Source of the DNA: Fervidobacterium thailandense
GTDB lineage: Bacteria > Thermotogota > Thermotogae > Thermotogales > Fervidobacteriaceae
Assembly (NCBI RefSeq): GCF_001719065.1
Contig: NZ_LWAF01000008.1
Location: 1 to 64,000, forward strand
DNA length: 64,000 bases
Direction: 5' to 3'
Each line of letters begins with the position of its first letter. The stretch's first letter is position 1. A program made the position numbers and the translations under genes. Positions 17,293-25,937 of the stretch are shown here, in pieces. The notes below the pieces were generated by a model. The model searched no databases. It was not told where the DNA came from and saw nothing but the letters and a program-made list of their open reading frames with translations.

Positions 17293-18483
17293 CTATAGGG
17301 CAGCTATATCGGTTCTGTAAAACATTCCTTCAAAGTGCACTTTTGAAACGTTTTGGTAGGCTTCTTCCCTTGCCTTTTCCAACGTCGAACCTCTTCCCAT
17401 CGCGTGGATCACACGTCCACCGGAGACGTACAATCTACCGTCAGTTTCCGAAACCCCGGCAAAATAGTAGAAGCCCCCAGGTTCAACGATAATTTCTTGC
17501 CCTTTTCTCGGGAACTCCGGATAACCTTCGGAAGCGATCACAACATCAACTGCGTAGTGATTTGGATAATATTCTTGGAATGGCTCCCCAGCGAAAGCCT
17601 TAAGAACATTTTCAACGAAGTGTTCTGGATCCATGTATACTATCACTTCGGTTTCCGGGTCTCCCAACCGTACGTTGAACTCCAGCACGTAAGGCTCATC
17701 GTTCACAAGCATCAGTCCAGCATAAAGAAATCCCTTATAGAATATCCCTTCCTTCTCCAAGCCGAAAAGTGTTTTTGAGAAAATCTCTTCTATCTTTGCT
17801 TTCAATTTGCCATCAACGTGCACCGGTCCGTAAGCACCCATACCCCCGGTGTTGGGACCCACATTCCCTGTAAACGCACGCTTGTAGTCTCTCGTGAACG
17901 GGAGTAACGCAAACTTGCGCCCGTGGACAATACCAATAGCCGACAATTCCTTTCCCCGAAGGAACTCTTCTACTACAAGTTTTCCGCTAACTCCTTTCAC
18001 GAAATCCCCTTTCATCATTTTTACACCAACTTCGTACGCTTGTTCTTTACCCTGCGCAATGACGACACCCTTTCCTTGCGCAAGTCCGTCGAGTTTGAGC
18101 ACGAAGGGTGGGGTAAATTTCTCCAGGGCTTTCAGGAGACTTTCTTCATCGTCAGCTATCTCGTATCGAGCCGTTGGAATATCGTACTTCATCATAAACG
18201 ACTTTGCGAAACATTTTGAAGCTTCGAGAAACGCACCCTTACTGTCCGGGCCAAATACGTTCGGCCTTCCATCGGCAACCCCCATCGCGAGGTATTCTTC
18301 GGACCCAGGAATCACTAAATCGTACTCACCAAGTGCGTCCCAGGATTCAACCTTCACATTTCGGCCACAACGAGCTGTTCCGGCATTGCCAGGATAGAAA
18401 TCAACCTGAAATCCCGCCTGCAAAAATGCCCAACCTATGGCATGTTCGCGACCACCACTACCAAGTATTAGTACTTTCTCCAC
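17293..18483 (-). CDS. purD: Phosphoribosylamine--glycine ligase (GAR synthetase)
   Basis: PurD (396 residues) makes GAR from phosphoribosylamine, glycine and ATP. It is an ATP-grasp enzyme: VLILGSGGREHAIGW at the start, the PFVLKLDGLAQGKGVVIA ATP-binding strand, GPNTGGMGAYGPV, and GFLYAGLMLV with EFNVRLGDPETEV for metal binding. I use GTG 18483, behind GGGGGTGGAG; the open frame to 18624 runs through purH in another frame and is not real coding. It lies between purH and purM. Confidence 0.95.
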   Translation of the reverse strand: MEKVLILGSGGREHAIGWAFLQAGFQVDFYPGNAGTARCGRNVKVESWDALGEYDLVIPGSEEYLAMGVADGRPNVFGPDSKGAFLEASKCFAKSFMMKYDIPTARYEIADDEESLLKALEKFTPPFVLKLDGLAQGKGVVIAQGKEQAYEVGVKMMKGDFVKGVSGKLVVEEFLRGKELSAIGIVHGRKFALLPFTRDYKRAFTGNVGPNTGGMGAYGPVHVDGKLKAKIEEIFSKTLFGLEKEGIFYKGFLYAGLMLVNDEPYVLEFNVRLGDPETEVIVYMDPEHFVENVLKAFAGEPFQEYYPNHYAVDVVIASEGYPEFPRKGQEIIVEPGGFYYFAGVSETDGRLYVSGGRVIHAMGRGSTLEKAREEAYQNVSKVHFEGMFYRTDIAAL

Positions 18484-18515
18484 AACTCCACCCCCATTGT
18501 GGTGCAATTGTAACC

Positions 18516-19427
18516 TCAGTGCCTGAAAACCCTTACCGGGGACTTGTAGAAAGAAATTCCAGCTCTTTGAGCGTAATCTAAGACCTCCTGGTCTCTTATT
18601 GAGCCAAGAGGTGCTACAACGCATTTCACACCGGCGTTAACTAAAATTTCGAGACTGTCGGTGAACGGGAAGAACGCATCGGAACATGCAACAGCTCCTT
18701 TAGCCTTTTCACCAGCCAAACTCACGGCAATCCATGCGGCCCTTTTTCTCGAAGGTTGACCCCCACCAATTCCCACGGTAACGCCGTTTTTGACGATTAC
18801 TATCGCGTTGGATTTGACTCCTTCGGCAACGATCAATGAAAACATAACTTCATTGATATCTTGCGGTTCACCAAAGAGAAGCTCTGGAGTCCCGTCGAAC
18901 CTGCGCTCCGATACGATAAGACTACCGAACGCAAGCTTCGCGTTGTAAGGAGTGTAGTCCTTCGGCCTTATCAACCTCACTTTTTTCTTCGAGAGTAGTT
19001 GGACAGCGTCATCCTCGAAATCGGGTGCGACGATGACTTCGAGGTATGTTTTTAAAGATTCGGCGATCTCACGGTTTATCGGAAAGGAAGTGGCGAGAAT
19101 CCCTCCGTAACTCGATTCCGCATCAGCCTGTATTGCAAGGTTCACGCAGTCTACACGCGTCCTACCTGGTATCAAATAAGCTGCTCCACATGGATTCTGG
19201 TGCTTTACTACGACCGCGCCTCCACCAATCCGGTTCAGGTTTGAGGCAACTATCCACGCCGCCTCAGCGTCGAGTATGTTGTTGAACGAAAGTTGCTTTC
19301 CCTCGTGGAGTACATCGAACGCAGGAACTCCAAAAACGAAGGCTGTTTCGTGGGGATTTTCACCGTACCTGAGATCCAAAATCGCCTTTTCCAAACATAT
19401 TCGCTCTGCTGAAGAGAAAGACATCAT
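18516..19427 (-). CDS. purH: AICAR transformylase, PurH lacking the IMP cyclohydrolase domain
   Basis: A 303-residue protein corresponding only to the AICAR formyltransferase half of PurH, which formylates AICAR with 10-formyl-THF. Key motifs are DLRYGENPHE, VVKHQNPCGAA with the catalytic Lys-His, SYGGILA, GIGGGQPSRKRAAW, SDAFFPFTDSLE and the terminal VRVFRH. Usual bifunctional PurH proteins are about 450-530 residues, and the N-terminal MGS-like IMP cyclohydrolase domain is absent here. It is not encoded separately in this window. The start follows GAGGAGGGG and overlaps purN by four bases (ATGA), so the short form is the intended product, not a truncated reading. Confidence 0.92.
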   Translation of the reverse strand: MMSFSSAERICLEKAILDLRYGENPHETAFVFGVPAFDVLHEGKQLSFNNILDAEAAWIVASNLNRIGGGAVVVKHQNPCGAAYLIPGRTRVDCVNLAIQADAESSYGGILATSFPINREIAESLKTYLEVIVAPDFEDDAVQLLSKKKVRLIRPKDYTPYNAKLAFGSLIVSERRFDGTPELLFGEPQDINEVMFSLIVAEGVKSNAIVIVKNGVTVGIGGGQPSRKRAAWIAVSLAGEKAKGAVACSDAFFPFTDSLEILVNAGVKCVVAPLGSIRDQEVLDYAQRAGISFYKSPVRVFRH

Positions 19428-20020
19428 AACCCCTCCTCGTCGAGCCAGCGGAATTTCCGACCAACGATTTCAAACGGCCTGTAGAGTAACTCTCGAATAA
19501 CTCTCCAGTACCATTCGTGCTCGATCTGGTGGATTTTTTCTTCAAGTTGCTCCAAACTCCAACTTTCGTCAACTTCTAAGGCCTTCTGGAAGATGATCGG
19601 TCCAGTATCGACACCTTTATCGACGATATGCACCGTAACGCCAGTGACCTTGACCCCGTATTCGTAAGCCTGAACGATGGCATCTTTTCCGGGAAAAGCA
19701 GGTAATAAGGAGGGATGAATATTCACAATCCTCGGAAAATACTTTTCCACGAGGTTCTCCGGGATAATCCGCATAAAGCCGGCAAGAACGATCAAGTGCG
19801 GATTTATTTGATCGATTATCTCATCGAAACTTTTATGCCATGGTTTGGAAAGAAGATAGCTTCTTATCCCAAAATTCCGTGCAATCTCCAAAGCTCCACA
19901 TTCGCGGTCGACTAAGAGACACTCGAGAGTAGCATTCAATAGTCCAGTACTGACTGCCTCGGCTATCTTTTCGAAATTACTTCCCCTTCCGGATGCCGCG
20001 ACCACGATCCTGGGCTTCAC
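19424..20020 (-). CDS. purN: Phosphoribosylglycinamide formyltransferase
   Basis: PurN (198 residues) formylates GAR with 10-formyl-THF. Motifs include VVAASGRGSNFEKI for phosphate binding, LAGFMRIIPE, VNIHPSLLPAFPG with the catalytic Asn and His, and VDKGVDTGPII with the catalytic Asp. I choose GTG 20020, which overlaps the purF stop in a GTGA arrangement and gives a protein starting MKPRIVVAASG, as in relatives. The longer frame to 20074 only adds residues without homology. Overlaps at both ends indicate tight translational coupling. Confidence 0.94.
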   Translation of the reverse strand: MKPRIVVAASGRGSNFEKIAEAVSTGLLNATLECLLVDRECGALEIARNFGIRSYLLSKPWHKSFDEIIDQINPHLIVLAGFMRIIPENLVEKYFPRIVNIHPSLLPAFPGKDAIVQAYEYGVKVTGVTVHIVDKGVDTGPIIFQKALEVDESWSLEQLEEKIHQIEHEWYWRVIRELLYRPFEIVGRKFRWLDEEGL

Positions 20021-21327
20021 TGAACCGGATACTCCAGGTCGAAACAACCTGTACATATACCCTTCACCCCGCATTTTTCGAACACCTCTTTAAAACGCTC
20101 AACCGAAAGGTAGAAAATGCGATCAGCCCCTATCGATTTTGCAAGTTCTTCGATCTCCAAATTAGAAGCGATCAGCTCGCTACGTCTTGAGGTGTCTATA
20201 CCGTAATAGCAAGGGCCTTTAACCGGTGGCGAATGAATACCTACGTAAATTCTTTTAGCACCAGCTTCCCTCACCATTTCGACGATGATTCTCATCGTCG
20301 TACCGCGAACTATGGAATCGTCAATTAAAATGACTTCCCTACCATCGATCACGCTCTTTATGGGAGCAAGTTTCCGCCTCACAATATTTTGTCGATCCTT
20401 CGGCATGATAAAGCTTCGGCCAAGGTAATGGTTACGTATCAGGCCAAGGTCAAGAGGGATACCGGAAACGAGACTGTAGCCAATGGCTCCGGAAAAACCA
20501 CTGTCAAGTACTGGAACGATAACGTCCGCATACACCTTAGACTCTTCAAAGAGCTTCTGTCCGAGTTTTTTTCTAACTTCGTGCACGTTCACTCCGTAAA
20601 AATTACTATCGGGCCTTGCAAAGTAAACGAACTCGAACGAACAGAACCGATCTTTTCGCTCGGCAAACCTGATAACCTTAGGTTGGTTTGTTTCATCGAA
20701 CAGGACCATCGTTCCTGGATCGATTTCAGCGATGTCCGTAGCACCGATAGCATGCAACGCCGCATCTTCCGAAGCCACTACGTATCCATCGTCGTATCGA
20801 CCGTAAAAAAGTGGGCGAATTCCAAACGGATCACGGGCGGCGGCTATGAAGGTTTCATGCATAACAAGGAGAGCATAAGCGGCGGGAATTCTCGAAAGGG
20901 TCCACTGGAGGGAATTTACCGGATCTGTGTATGGCGCGATCGAAAAGTAGTGGATGAACAATTCCGAATCCAGCGTGGTGGAGAATATACCACCATTCTC
21001 CATCACGAACTTTCTTCTGAGCGGTGCATCGTAGATATTCCCGTTGTGGGCAATCGCAATAGTACCCTTGAGGGTGTGTGCGGAAATTGGTTGGATTTCT
21101 GAAATGGAGCCGAAGGTGGAGTATCGAACGTGACCGATACCTTTGGAACCTTCCACGAAGCGTTCATCGGTAAGAACGGATTCTACAAGACCAAGTCCTT
21201 TTACACTCTTGAATCCCTCTAACACAACACCGGCCGCCTGTTGACCACGGTGTTGAAGGGCAAGTAGTAAATCATGAATCACGTTGTAGGAGTCTACAAC
21301 GTTCCATGCACCTGCTATTCCACACAT
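20017..21327 (-). CDS. purF: Amidophosphoribosyltransferase
   Basis: PurF (436 residues) catalyses the first committed step of purine synthesis, making phosphoribosylamine from PRPP and glutamine. The glutaminase domain begins MCGIAGAWN, with Cys2 as nucleophile after Met removal and no propeptide, and continues ALQHRGQQAAG, GHVRYSTFG and AHNGNI. The PRTase domain has the PRPP loop VILIDDSIVRGTT. Cysteines in RFCSFEF, GPCYYG and GICTGC suggest the oxygen-sensitive 4Fe-4S cluster known in Bacillus-type PurF. GGGGGGAC precedes the ATG. It is the first purine gene of the cluster. Confidence 0.96.
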   Translation of the reverse strand: MCGIAGAWNVVDSYNVIHDLLLALQHRGQQAAGVVLEGFKSVKGLGLVESVLTDERFVEGSKGIGHVRYSTFGSISEIQPISAHTLKGTIAIAHNGNIYDAPLRRKFVMENGGIFSTTLDSELFIHYFSIAPYTDPVNSLQWTLSRIPAAYALLVMHETFIAAARDPFGIRPLFYGRYDDGYVVASEDAALHAIGATDIAEIDPGTMVLFDETNQPKVIRFAERKDRFCSFEFVYFARPDSNFYGVNVHEVRKKLGQKLFEESKVYADVIVPVLDSGFSGAIGYSLVSGIPLDLGLIRNHYLGRSFIMPKDRQNIVRRKLAPIKSVIDGREVILIDDSIVRGTTMRIIVEMVREAGAKRIYVGIHSPPVKGPCYYGIDTSRRSELIASNLEIEELAKSIGADRIFYLSVERFKEVFEKCGVKGICTGCFDLEYPVQ

Positions 21328-21390
21328 CTTTGTCCCCCCACGGCTTACTTTTCTTACCCTGTTAATCTATGTGTTGCTTCATTCCCTTTC

Positions 21391-21906
21391 TTAAACAACG
21401 GTGTTTAACAACATTCCTATCAGGAATTCAGGCATCTTCATGCCGAACATCAGTGCGTTCATCGCCATCGTGAGCATTATTATCTGCTCGGATAACTTTT
21501 CACGTTCGAGCGGATCTTTTTCGTAGGCGAGTTTCCGATAGAGCTCGTCTATTTTCTGTTGGATCTTCGATCTTCTTAAATCCTGGTCCGACGCACCCTG
21601 GTCTGTTCCGTTCACCGGTTCGCCGGTATCGCCGGTGTTACCTTTATCTCTACTTCCAGGTACGTAAATCCACACCTTGGTCTTTCCTGCAACAGCAGCG
21701 ATGAACGAACCACGTTTCCGGAGGTCAAGATAAATACCACCCGATATTATAAACCCACCTTGCTCCGCCGCTTCTTTTTTAAAATCTAAATAATTTGCTA
21801 TTTCTTGATTAAGAACTCTCAGAATGCTCTGGCTTGCAGGAGCGCCGGATGCAATCCCAGGTTCACCTGGATCAAGTTTGTATCCCAGAACTGGGTTTGA
21901 AATCAC
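21391..21906 (-). CDS. Hypothetical protein between ruvA and purF
   Basis: A 171-residue protein I do not recognise. It begins with PVLGYKLDPGEPG, followed by a segment with LDFKKEAAEQGGFIISGGIYLDLRKRGSF, a Gly/Asp-rich linker (about 82-108) and a charged helix (QQKIDELYRKLAYEKDPLEREKLSEQI). It ends in a methionine-rich hydrophobic helix (MLTMAMNALMFGMKMPEFLIGML). The start is GTG 21906 with only a weak ribosome site. Its position in the minus-strand unit, 84 bases after ruvA and 63 before purF, argues that it is real. No signal peptide is visible. Confidence 0.55.
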   Translation of the reverse strand: MISNPVLGYKLDPGEPGIASGAPASQSILRVLNQEIANYLDFKKEAAEQGGFIISGGIYLDLRKRGSFIAAVAGKTKVWIYVPGSRDKGNTGDTGEPVNGTDQGASDQDLRRSKIQQKIDELYRKLAYEKDPLEREKLSEQIIMLTMAMNALMFGMKMPEFLIGMLLNTVV

Positions 21907-21990
21907 CGGCGAAAACCTTACGCTCGTAACCGCTCCTACCCCATCGTCTCATCTCCGACAAACTCGGAGGTCACCGCGCTGTTCAACTTC

Positions 21991-22569
21991 TCACATCGAA
22001 CTTTTCGAGATTACCTTCAGTGCTTCCTTTAGAAGTTCCGAAATGTTGTACTTTTTGCCGTCCTTGAAACTTGCCTTAGCATGCTTAACGGCCGTTTTAG
22101 CCACGGAGCGACTGTATCCAAGTGCAACGAGTGCTTCTATGGCCTCCAATTCGTTGTCATCGATTCCCGTGAGTTCGAACTCATCTTTCAGCTCCATAAC
22201 GATACGCTCGGCTGTCTTTTTCCCGATTCCTGGTACAGTTGAAAGCTTTTCAACATCACCCGCCGCGATCATGTTCGCCAAAGCTTCTGGAGACACTGAA
22301 GAGAGTATTTTAACTGCTGTTTTAGGTCCCAGTTTCGACACTTTAATCAGCTTTTCGAATAGATTTCTCTTTTCCTTGGAGTCAAATCCGTAAATCGTCA
22401 CGTCCTCTTGTGATACAACCAGCTTTGCGAAGACAGTGACAACGTCACCAACTGAGGCGTTTGCAAAGCTTTCCGCATCGGTCAGGATTCGAAGAACGAT
22501 ATTTCCAAGATCTATCAACACACAACCTTCTGAACGACCAACGAACTTTCCACTCAGACTCTCCAGCAT
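21991..22569 (-). CDS. ruvA: Holliday junction branch migration protein RuvA
   Basis: RuvA (192 residues) binds four-way junctions as a tetramer and loads the RuvB motor. An N-terminal OB fold (MLESLSGKFVGRSEG onward) is followed by tandem helix-hairpin-helix motifs (LIKVSKLGPKTAVKIL and LSTVPGIGKKTAERIVMEL). After an acidic linker comes domain III (LEAIEALVALGYSRSVAKTAV), which contacts RuvB. I start at ATG 22569, where the protein aligns with other RuvA N-termini and GGAG is upstream; ATG 22593 adds eight unrelated residues. ruvB and ruvC are not in the window. Confidence 0.93.
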   Translation of the reverse strand: MLESLSGKFVGRSEGCVLIDLGNIVLRILTDAESFANASVGDVVTVFAKLVVSQEDVTIYGFDSKEKRNLFEKLIKVSKLGPKTAVKILSSVSPEALANMIAAGDVEKLSTVPGIGKKTAERIVMELKDEFELTGIDDNELEAIEALVALGYSRSVAKTAVKHAKASFKDGKKYNISELLKEALKVISKSSM

Positions 22570-22608
22570 AGCTCCGGCTCCGTCCAACTCCATTCGAAGC
22601 TCGCAAAG

Positions 22609-23433
22609 TTATCGATTTGACTCCCTCAAGCCGAAAATCTTCAACGCATTATCGTGAATTATCTGGACGGTAGTCTCCAGGCTTTGCTCCATTATTTCCG
22701 CGATTTTGGTAGCCACGTAAACCACGTAAGTTGGTTCATTCCTTTTCCCACGAAAGTGCTGGGGTGGTAAGTACGGACAATCCGTCTCGGTGACAACATT
22801 TTCCATTCCTATTATTTTGACCACCTGACGTAACATTTCGTTCTTAGGATACGTGATCGGACCCCCAACTCCAATCAAAAATCCTTCTTTGACAAAAAGC
22901 TTAGCCCAGTGCGTGTCTCCACTGAACGCGTGTACGATGCCTCCTCTACCAATAGGTCCTACAGACTTAATTATATCATAAACCTCTTTATATGCGTCAC
23001 GAACGTGAAGTATTACAGGAAGTCCGAGCTCGTTTGCAAGCAAGAGCTGGTCCTCGAAAACTTTCTTCTGCACGTCTGGTGGTGAAATATTTCGGAAAAA
23101 ATCTAGGCCAATTTCACCTATCGCCACCACTTTTGGATTCGACCTACACAACTGAGCTAATTTCTCGATGTAACTGGGAGAAACGTCCTTCGAATCGTGG
23201 GGATGTACACCTATTGCAACGTACGTGTTGTCAAGCCTTTGGGAAACTTCCAGCGTTGGCCCAATGTCCTCCTCCGACGTGGAGACGTTCACTATGAGGC
23301 TGAGCCGTTTTGAACGCTTGGCAACCTCGTCCCAGTCGTTTTCAAAGTGCCTCATGTGAAGATGGGCATGTGTATCGACGAATGGTAAAGAGTCGATGAG
23401 CTCCTCGATACTATCGTTCGTGGGAAATTCCAT
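22609..23433 (-). CDS. tatD: TatD-family metal-dependent deoxyribonuclease
   Basis: A 274-residue TIM-barrel hydrolase of the TatD/YcfH family, implicated in 3'-5' DNA processing and repair. Metal ligands are in FVDTHAHLH, AIGEIGLDF (Glu), LPVILHVRDA (His), IVHAFSGD (His) and VTETDCPYLPP (Asp). ATG 23433 is chosen because a GGGAGGGA site sits nine bases upstream. The palindromic promoter-like element at 23455-23472 lies directly ahead of it. It is the first gene of the minus-strand unit leading into ruvA and the purine genes. Confidence 0.93.
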   Translation of the reverse strand: MEFPTNDSIEELIDSLPFVDTHAHLHMRHFENDWDEVAKRSKRLSLIVNVSTSEEDIGPTLEVSQRLDNTYVAIGVHPHDSKDVSPSYIEKLAQLCRSNPKVVAIGEIGLDFFRNISPPDVQKKVFEDQLLLANELGLPVILHVRDAYKEVYDIIKSVGPIGRGGIVHAFSGDTHWAKLFVKEGFLIGVGGPITYPKNEMLRQVVKIIGMENVVTETDCPYLPPQHFRGKRNEPTYVVYVATKIAEIMEQSLETTVQIIHDNALKIFGLRESNR

Positions 23434-23454
23434 ACTACAAAATCCCTCCCGTTC

Positions 23455-23472
23455 TGGTATAATTATACCAGG
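23455..23472. promoter_or_regulatory. 18-base perfect palindrome with TATAAT on both strands
   Basis: CTGGTATAATTATACCAG reads the same on both strands and places a consensus -10 box (TATAAT) in each direction, in the gap between divergent tatD (start 23433) and tdk (start 23541). It may act as overlapping back-to-back promoters, as an operator, or both. No clear -35 was found for either side. Confidence 0.6.
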
Positions 23473-23540
23473 TCGTTTCATAACGTCTGTAAAAATCTAC
23501 GAAAAACTCTCCGAAGAATATGTGAAAGTGAGGGATTGCC

Positions 23541-24101
23541 TTGGCCTTCGGTAAACTCACACTAATCGTCGGACCTATGTACTCTGGAAAGACCACCGAA
23601 CTCCTGAACTTTGCCGAAATTTACGAGATCGGTCGGAAAAATATCTTGCTCTTTAAACCGCGCATAGATGAGCGCTACAGTAAGGAACATATTGTGACGC
23701 ACAAACTCTTTAAAGTCGATGCTATTCCCGTGAACTCAGCTGACGGAATACTCGCTCATTACGAAAATTTCAAAGGTAAGGTAGATGGCGTATTTGTGGA
23801 CGAAGTACATTTTTTCGAAACCAATATATGCACAATTGTAAGACAGATAACCCAATATGGGACAGATGTTTATTGTGCAGGTTTGGACATGAATTATCTT
23901 TGGGAACCTTTTGAGACGACGGCTTTACTACTTGCAATGGCTGATGAAGTGATTAAGAAGAAGGCAGTTTGCGAAATTTGTGGTGAGTACAAAGCAACGC
24001 TGTCTTTCAAGAAAAAGTCAAACGGTAATATTTTCGACGTTGGCGGCAAAGAAAAGTACATAGCTGTGTGCAAGGAATGTTACAGTAAGCTGCAAAAGTA
24101 A
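23541..24101 (+). CDS. tdk: Thymidine kinase
   Basis: A type II thymidine kinase (186 residues), which phosphorylates thymidine in the salvage pathway. The P-loop is GPMYSGKTTELL, the magnesium site is VFVDEVHFF, and the lasso region DVYCAGLDMNYLWEPFE is followed by CEICGEYKATL and CKECY, whose four Cys bind structural zinc. The C-terminus resembles the T. maritima enzyme as I remember it. The start is TTG 23541 behind GAGGGA; no ATG fits. It begins the long plus-strand run to 35697. Confidence 0.95.
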   Translation: MAFGKLTLIVGPMYSGKTTELLNFAEIYEIGRKNILLFKPRIDERYSKEHIVTHKLFKVDAIPVNSADGILAHYENFKGKVDGVFVDEVHFFETNICTIVRQITQYGTDVYCAGLDMNYLWEPFETTALLLAMADEVIKKKAVCEICGEYKATLSFKKKSNGNIFDVGGKEKYIAVCKECYSKLQK

Positions 24102-24131
24102 TAAAATGTTCGGAAAAAGGAGGGCGAAACC

Positions 24132-25916
24132 ATGAAAATTAGGAGTCTAAGGATAACAGATGCTCTGACTATCTTTCTAACCCTGTTGGTCCTGGTCTTT
24201 CCAACCTTTGTTTTTAGCAGTAGTTCCCTCCAGTCGAAGCTTGTCATCGTCCACACAGCCAACCTTTATGGTGACCTCATACCAACAAATTACTTTACAG
24301 GTAGTTTTGAGCGCAAAGGTGCTCCTTACTTTGCAAGCTATTTAAGAAATGTGAGAGAAAAATTCGATTCAGTTCTGACGATAGATACCGGTAATTTTCT
24401 TTACGGTTCAGCTTTTGGTGACTATTACCTCAACCTTGCCGACAATCCCGTTGTAAAAGTGTTCAACCTACTTGGCTATGACTTTTTTGTTCCTGGGACT
24501 TTTGAACTCGGACTAAGTAAAAACCAGCTTGAAGAACTTGTAACAGGCCTGAAAGCTAAGACGATCGCTGCGAATCTTAACGGCGTCAAGGGAGTAACTG
24601 CATATAGTATCAAGACCATGAAAAACGGCGTACGAGTAGCAGTAGTTGGAATCGCTGTTGAATACGGTACTCACTCGTTTACACCTTACTTGGCGGCCGC
24701 TAAGAAAATTATCGAAGATATAAGGAAAAATCGAAAGGCAGATGTGATAGTTCTTGCAACCAGCTCCGGAATTCGAATTTCTCCAGCCACATCTGCCACA
24801 CGTTCAAGCGAATCGAAATTTGCTTTTGGAGACGAGTTGATCAAAACATTCTCTGACAGCGTTGACGTATTTCTTTTCGGGAATCAAACGCTGAGATTAG
24901 CTTTTGGTGAAAAAAACAAGGTATATTCTTTGCCACCATCAAACGGTCGTGGCGTCAACCAAATAGAAATAGTACTATCACACGACGGAAAAAAATGGGA
25001 AATCTCAAACGCTCAAGTGAAAACTGTTTATTTCGAGAACACAGAACCAGACGAAGTCATGCTGGAAGTCTTGAAAAACTACGAATCAGCATTAGAAAAA
25101 TGGCTGGATGAGCCCGTAGGAAGCGTATCCTTTAATGTACCATTCCACAAATACATGGCTTTGATAGAGGATAATGCAGCTATAGAGTTTGTAGCACGTA
25201 ATCTTATGATAGCGACCCGATCGGACTTTGCTATTTGGAATGTCTTTAACCCGAGTTTTTCCGGTTTACCTGCGGGTAGCTTAACTCGAAGATCTGTTTA
25301 CCAGCTTATTGGCCTTACAACAACAGTAAAGGTACTCAAGATTAAAGGAGCTGAGCTCGAAAAGTTACTTTCCCAAACACTGAAATACATGAAATACGTT
25401 GATGGTATTTTGGTTTTTTCCAAGGATGTACTTAACTCACCTTGGAAAGTGGATCTTGTTGAGGGACTACAGTACGATTTAATAGTGAATAAGGGAAAGA
25501 TAAGAAACATTTCAATTAAAGGTAAAAAGTTAGATCCTGATAGAGAATACACAATTGTCGTTCCAACCTTCAGGACCTTAGGAACTGATCGAATAAATAT
25601 TGGTAGGGTAGTCATGGAAATTGAACGGCCTGTCTCTTCCATATTGTTTGAAACGCTACTGTTGCATGGTAGTGGACTAAGCTTTACACGAGATTTCAAT
25701 AGAAGGACTCTGGTGGAGTTTGAGTACACGGTTCAACCGGGAGATACTCTTAAACAGCTTGAAGGGCGTTTTGGAGTTTCCATGTCTGAACTTATACGCG
25801 ATAATACGATAATAAAAAATCCTAATCTGTTGAGACCAGGTTGGAAAATTATTTACTATCGAAACTACCTTGAACTTGTTCCACCACTTGCGAACTTTTT
25901 CGTGTTCGAAGATTAA
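24132..25916 (+). CDS. Exported UshA-like protein with degenerate metal site and LysM domain
   Basis: A 594-residue secreted protein with a signal peptide (residues about 10-30). The layout is that of 5'-nucleotidase/2',3'-cyclic phosphodiesterases: a metallophosphoesterase domain, then a 5'-nucleotidase C-terminal domain (about 335-530, VPFHKYMALIEDNA to YTIVVPTF). The metal motifs are altered. The usual HTNDxHG is HTANLYGD (41-48), the usual DxGD is DTGN (85-88), the GNHEFD site is GTFELG (122-127), and no GHTH motif is seen. A dead or binding-only phosphoesterase fold is inferred. A LysM domain (YTVQPGDTLKQL to WKIIYY) near the C-terminus would tether it to peptidoglycan. Confidence 0.8.
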   Translation: MKIRSLRITDALTIFLTLLVLVFPTFVFSSSSLQSKLVIVHTANLYGDLIPTNYFTGSFERKGAPYFASYLRNVREKFDSVLTIDTGNFLYGSAFGDYYLNLADNPVVKVFNLLGYDFFVPGTFELGLSKNQLEELVTGLKAKTIAANLNGVKGVTAYSIKTMKNGVRVAVVGIAVEYGTHSFTPYLAAAKKIIEDIRKNRKADVIVLATSSGIRISPATSATRSSESKFAFGDELIKTFSDSVDVFLFGNQTLRLAFGEKNKVYSLPPSNGRGVNQIEIVLSHDGKKWEISNAQVKTVYFENTEPDEVMLEVLKNYESALEKWLDEPVGSVSFNVPFHKYMALIEDNAAIEFVARNLMIATRSDFAIWNVFNPSFSGLPAGSLTRRSVYQLIGLTTTVKVLKIKGAELEKLLSQTLKYMKYVDGILVFSKDVLNSPWKVDLVEGLQYDLIVNKGKIRNISIKGKKLDPDREYTIVVPTFRTLGTDRINIGRVVMEIERPVSSILFETLLLHGSGLSFTRDFNRRTLVEFEYTVQPGDTLKQLEGRFGVSMSELIRDNTIIKNPNLLRPGWKIIYYRNYLELVPPLANFFVFED

Positions 25917-25937
25917 TCGCTGACGGAGGTGCAAGCG

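Noticed and set aside
17293-18624. Longer PurD starting at 18624
   Set aside because: The extra 47 residues overlap the purH coding region in another frame and lack homology; GTG 18483 has a good ribosome site.
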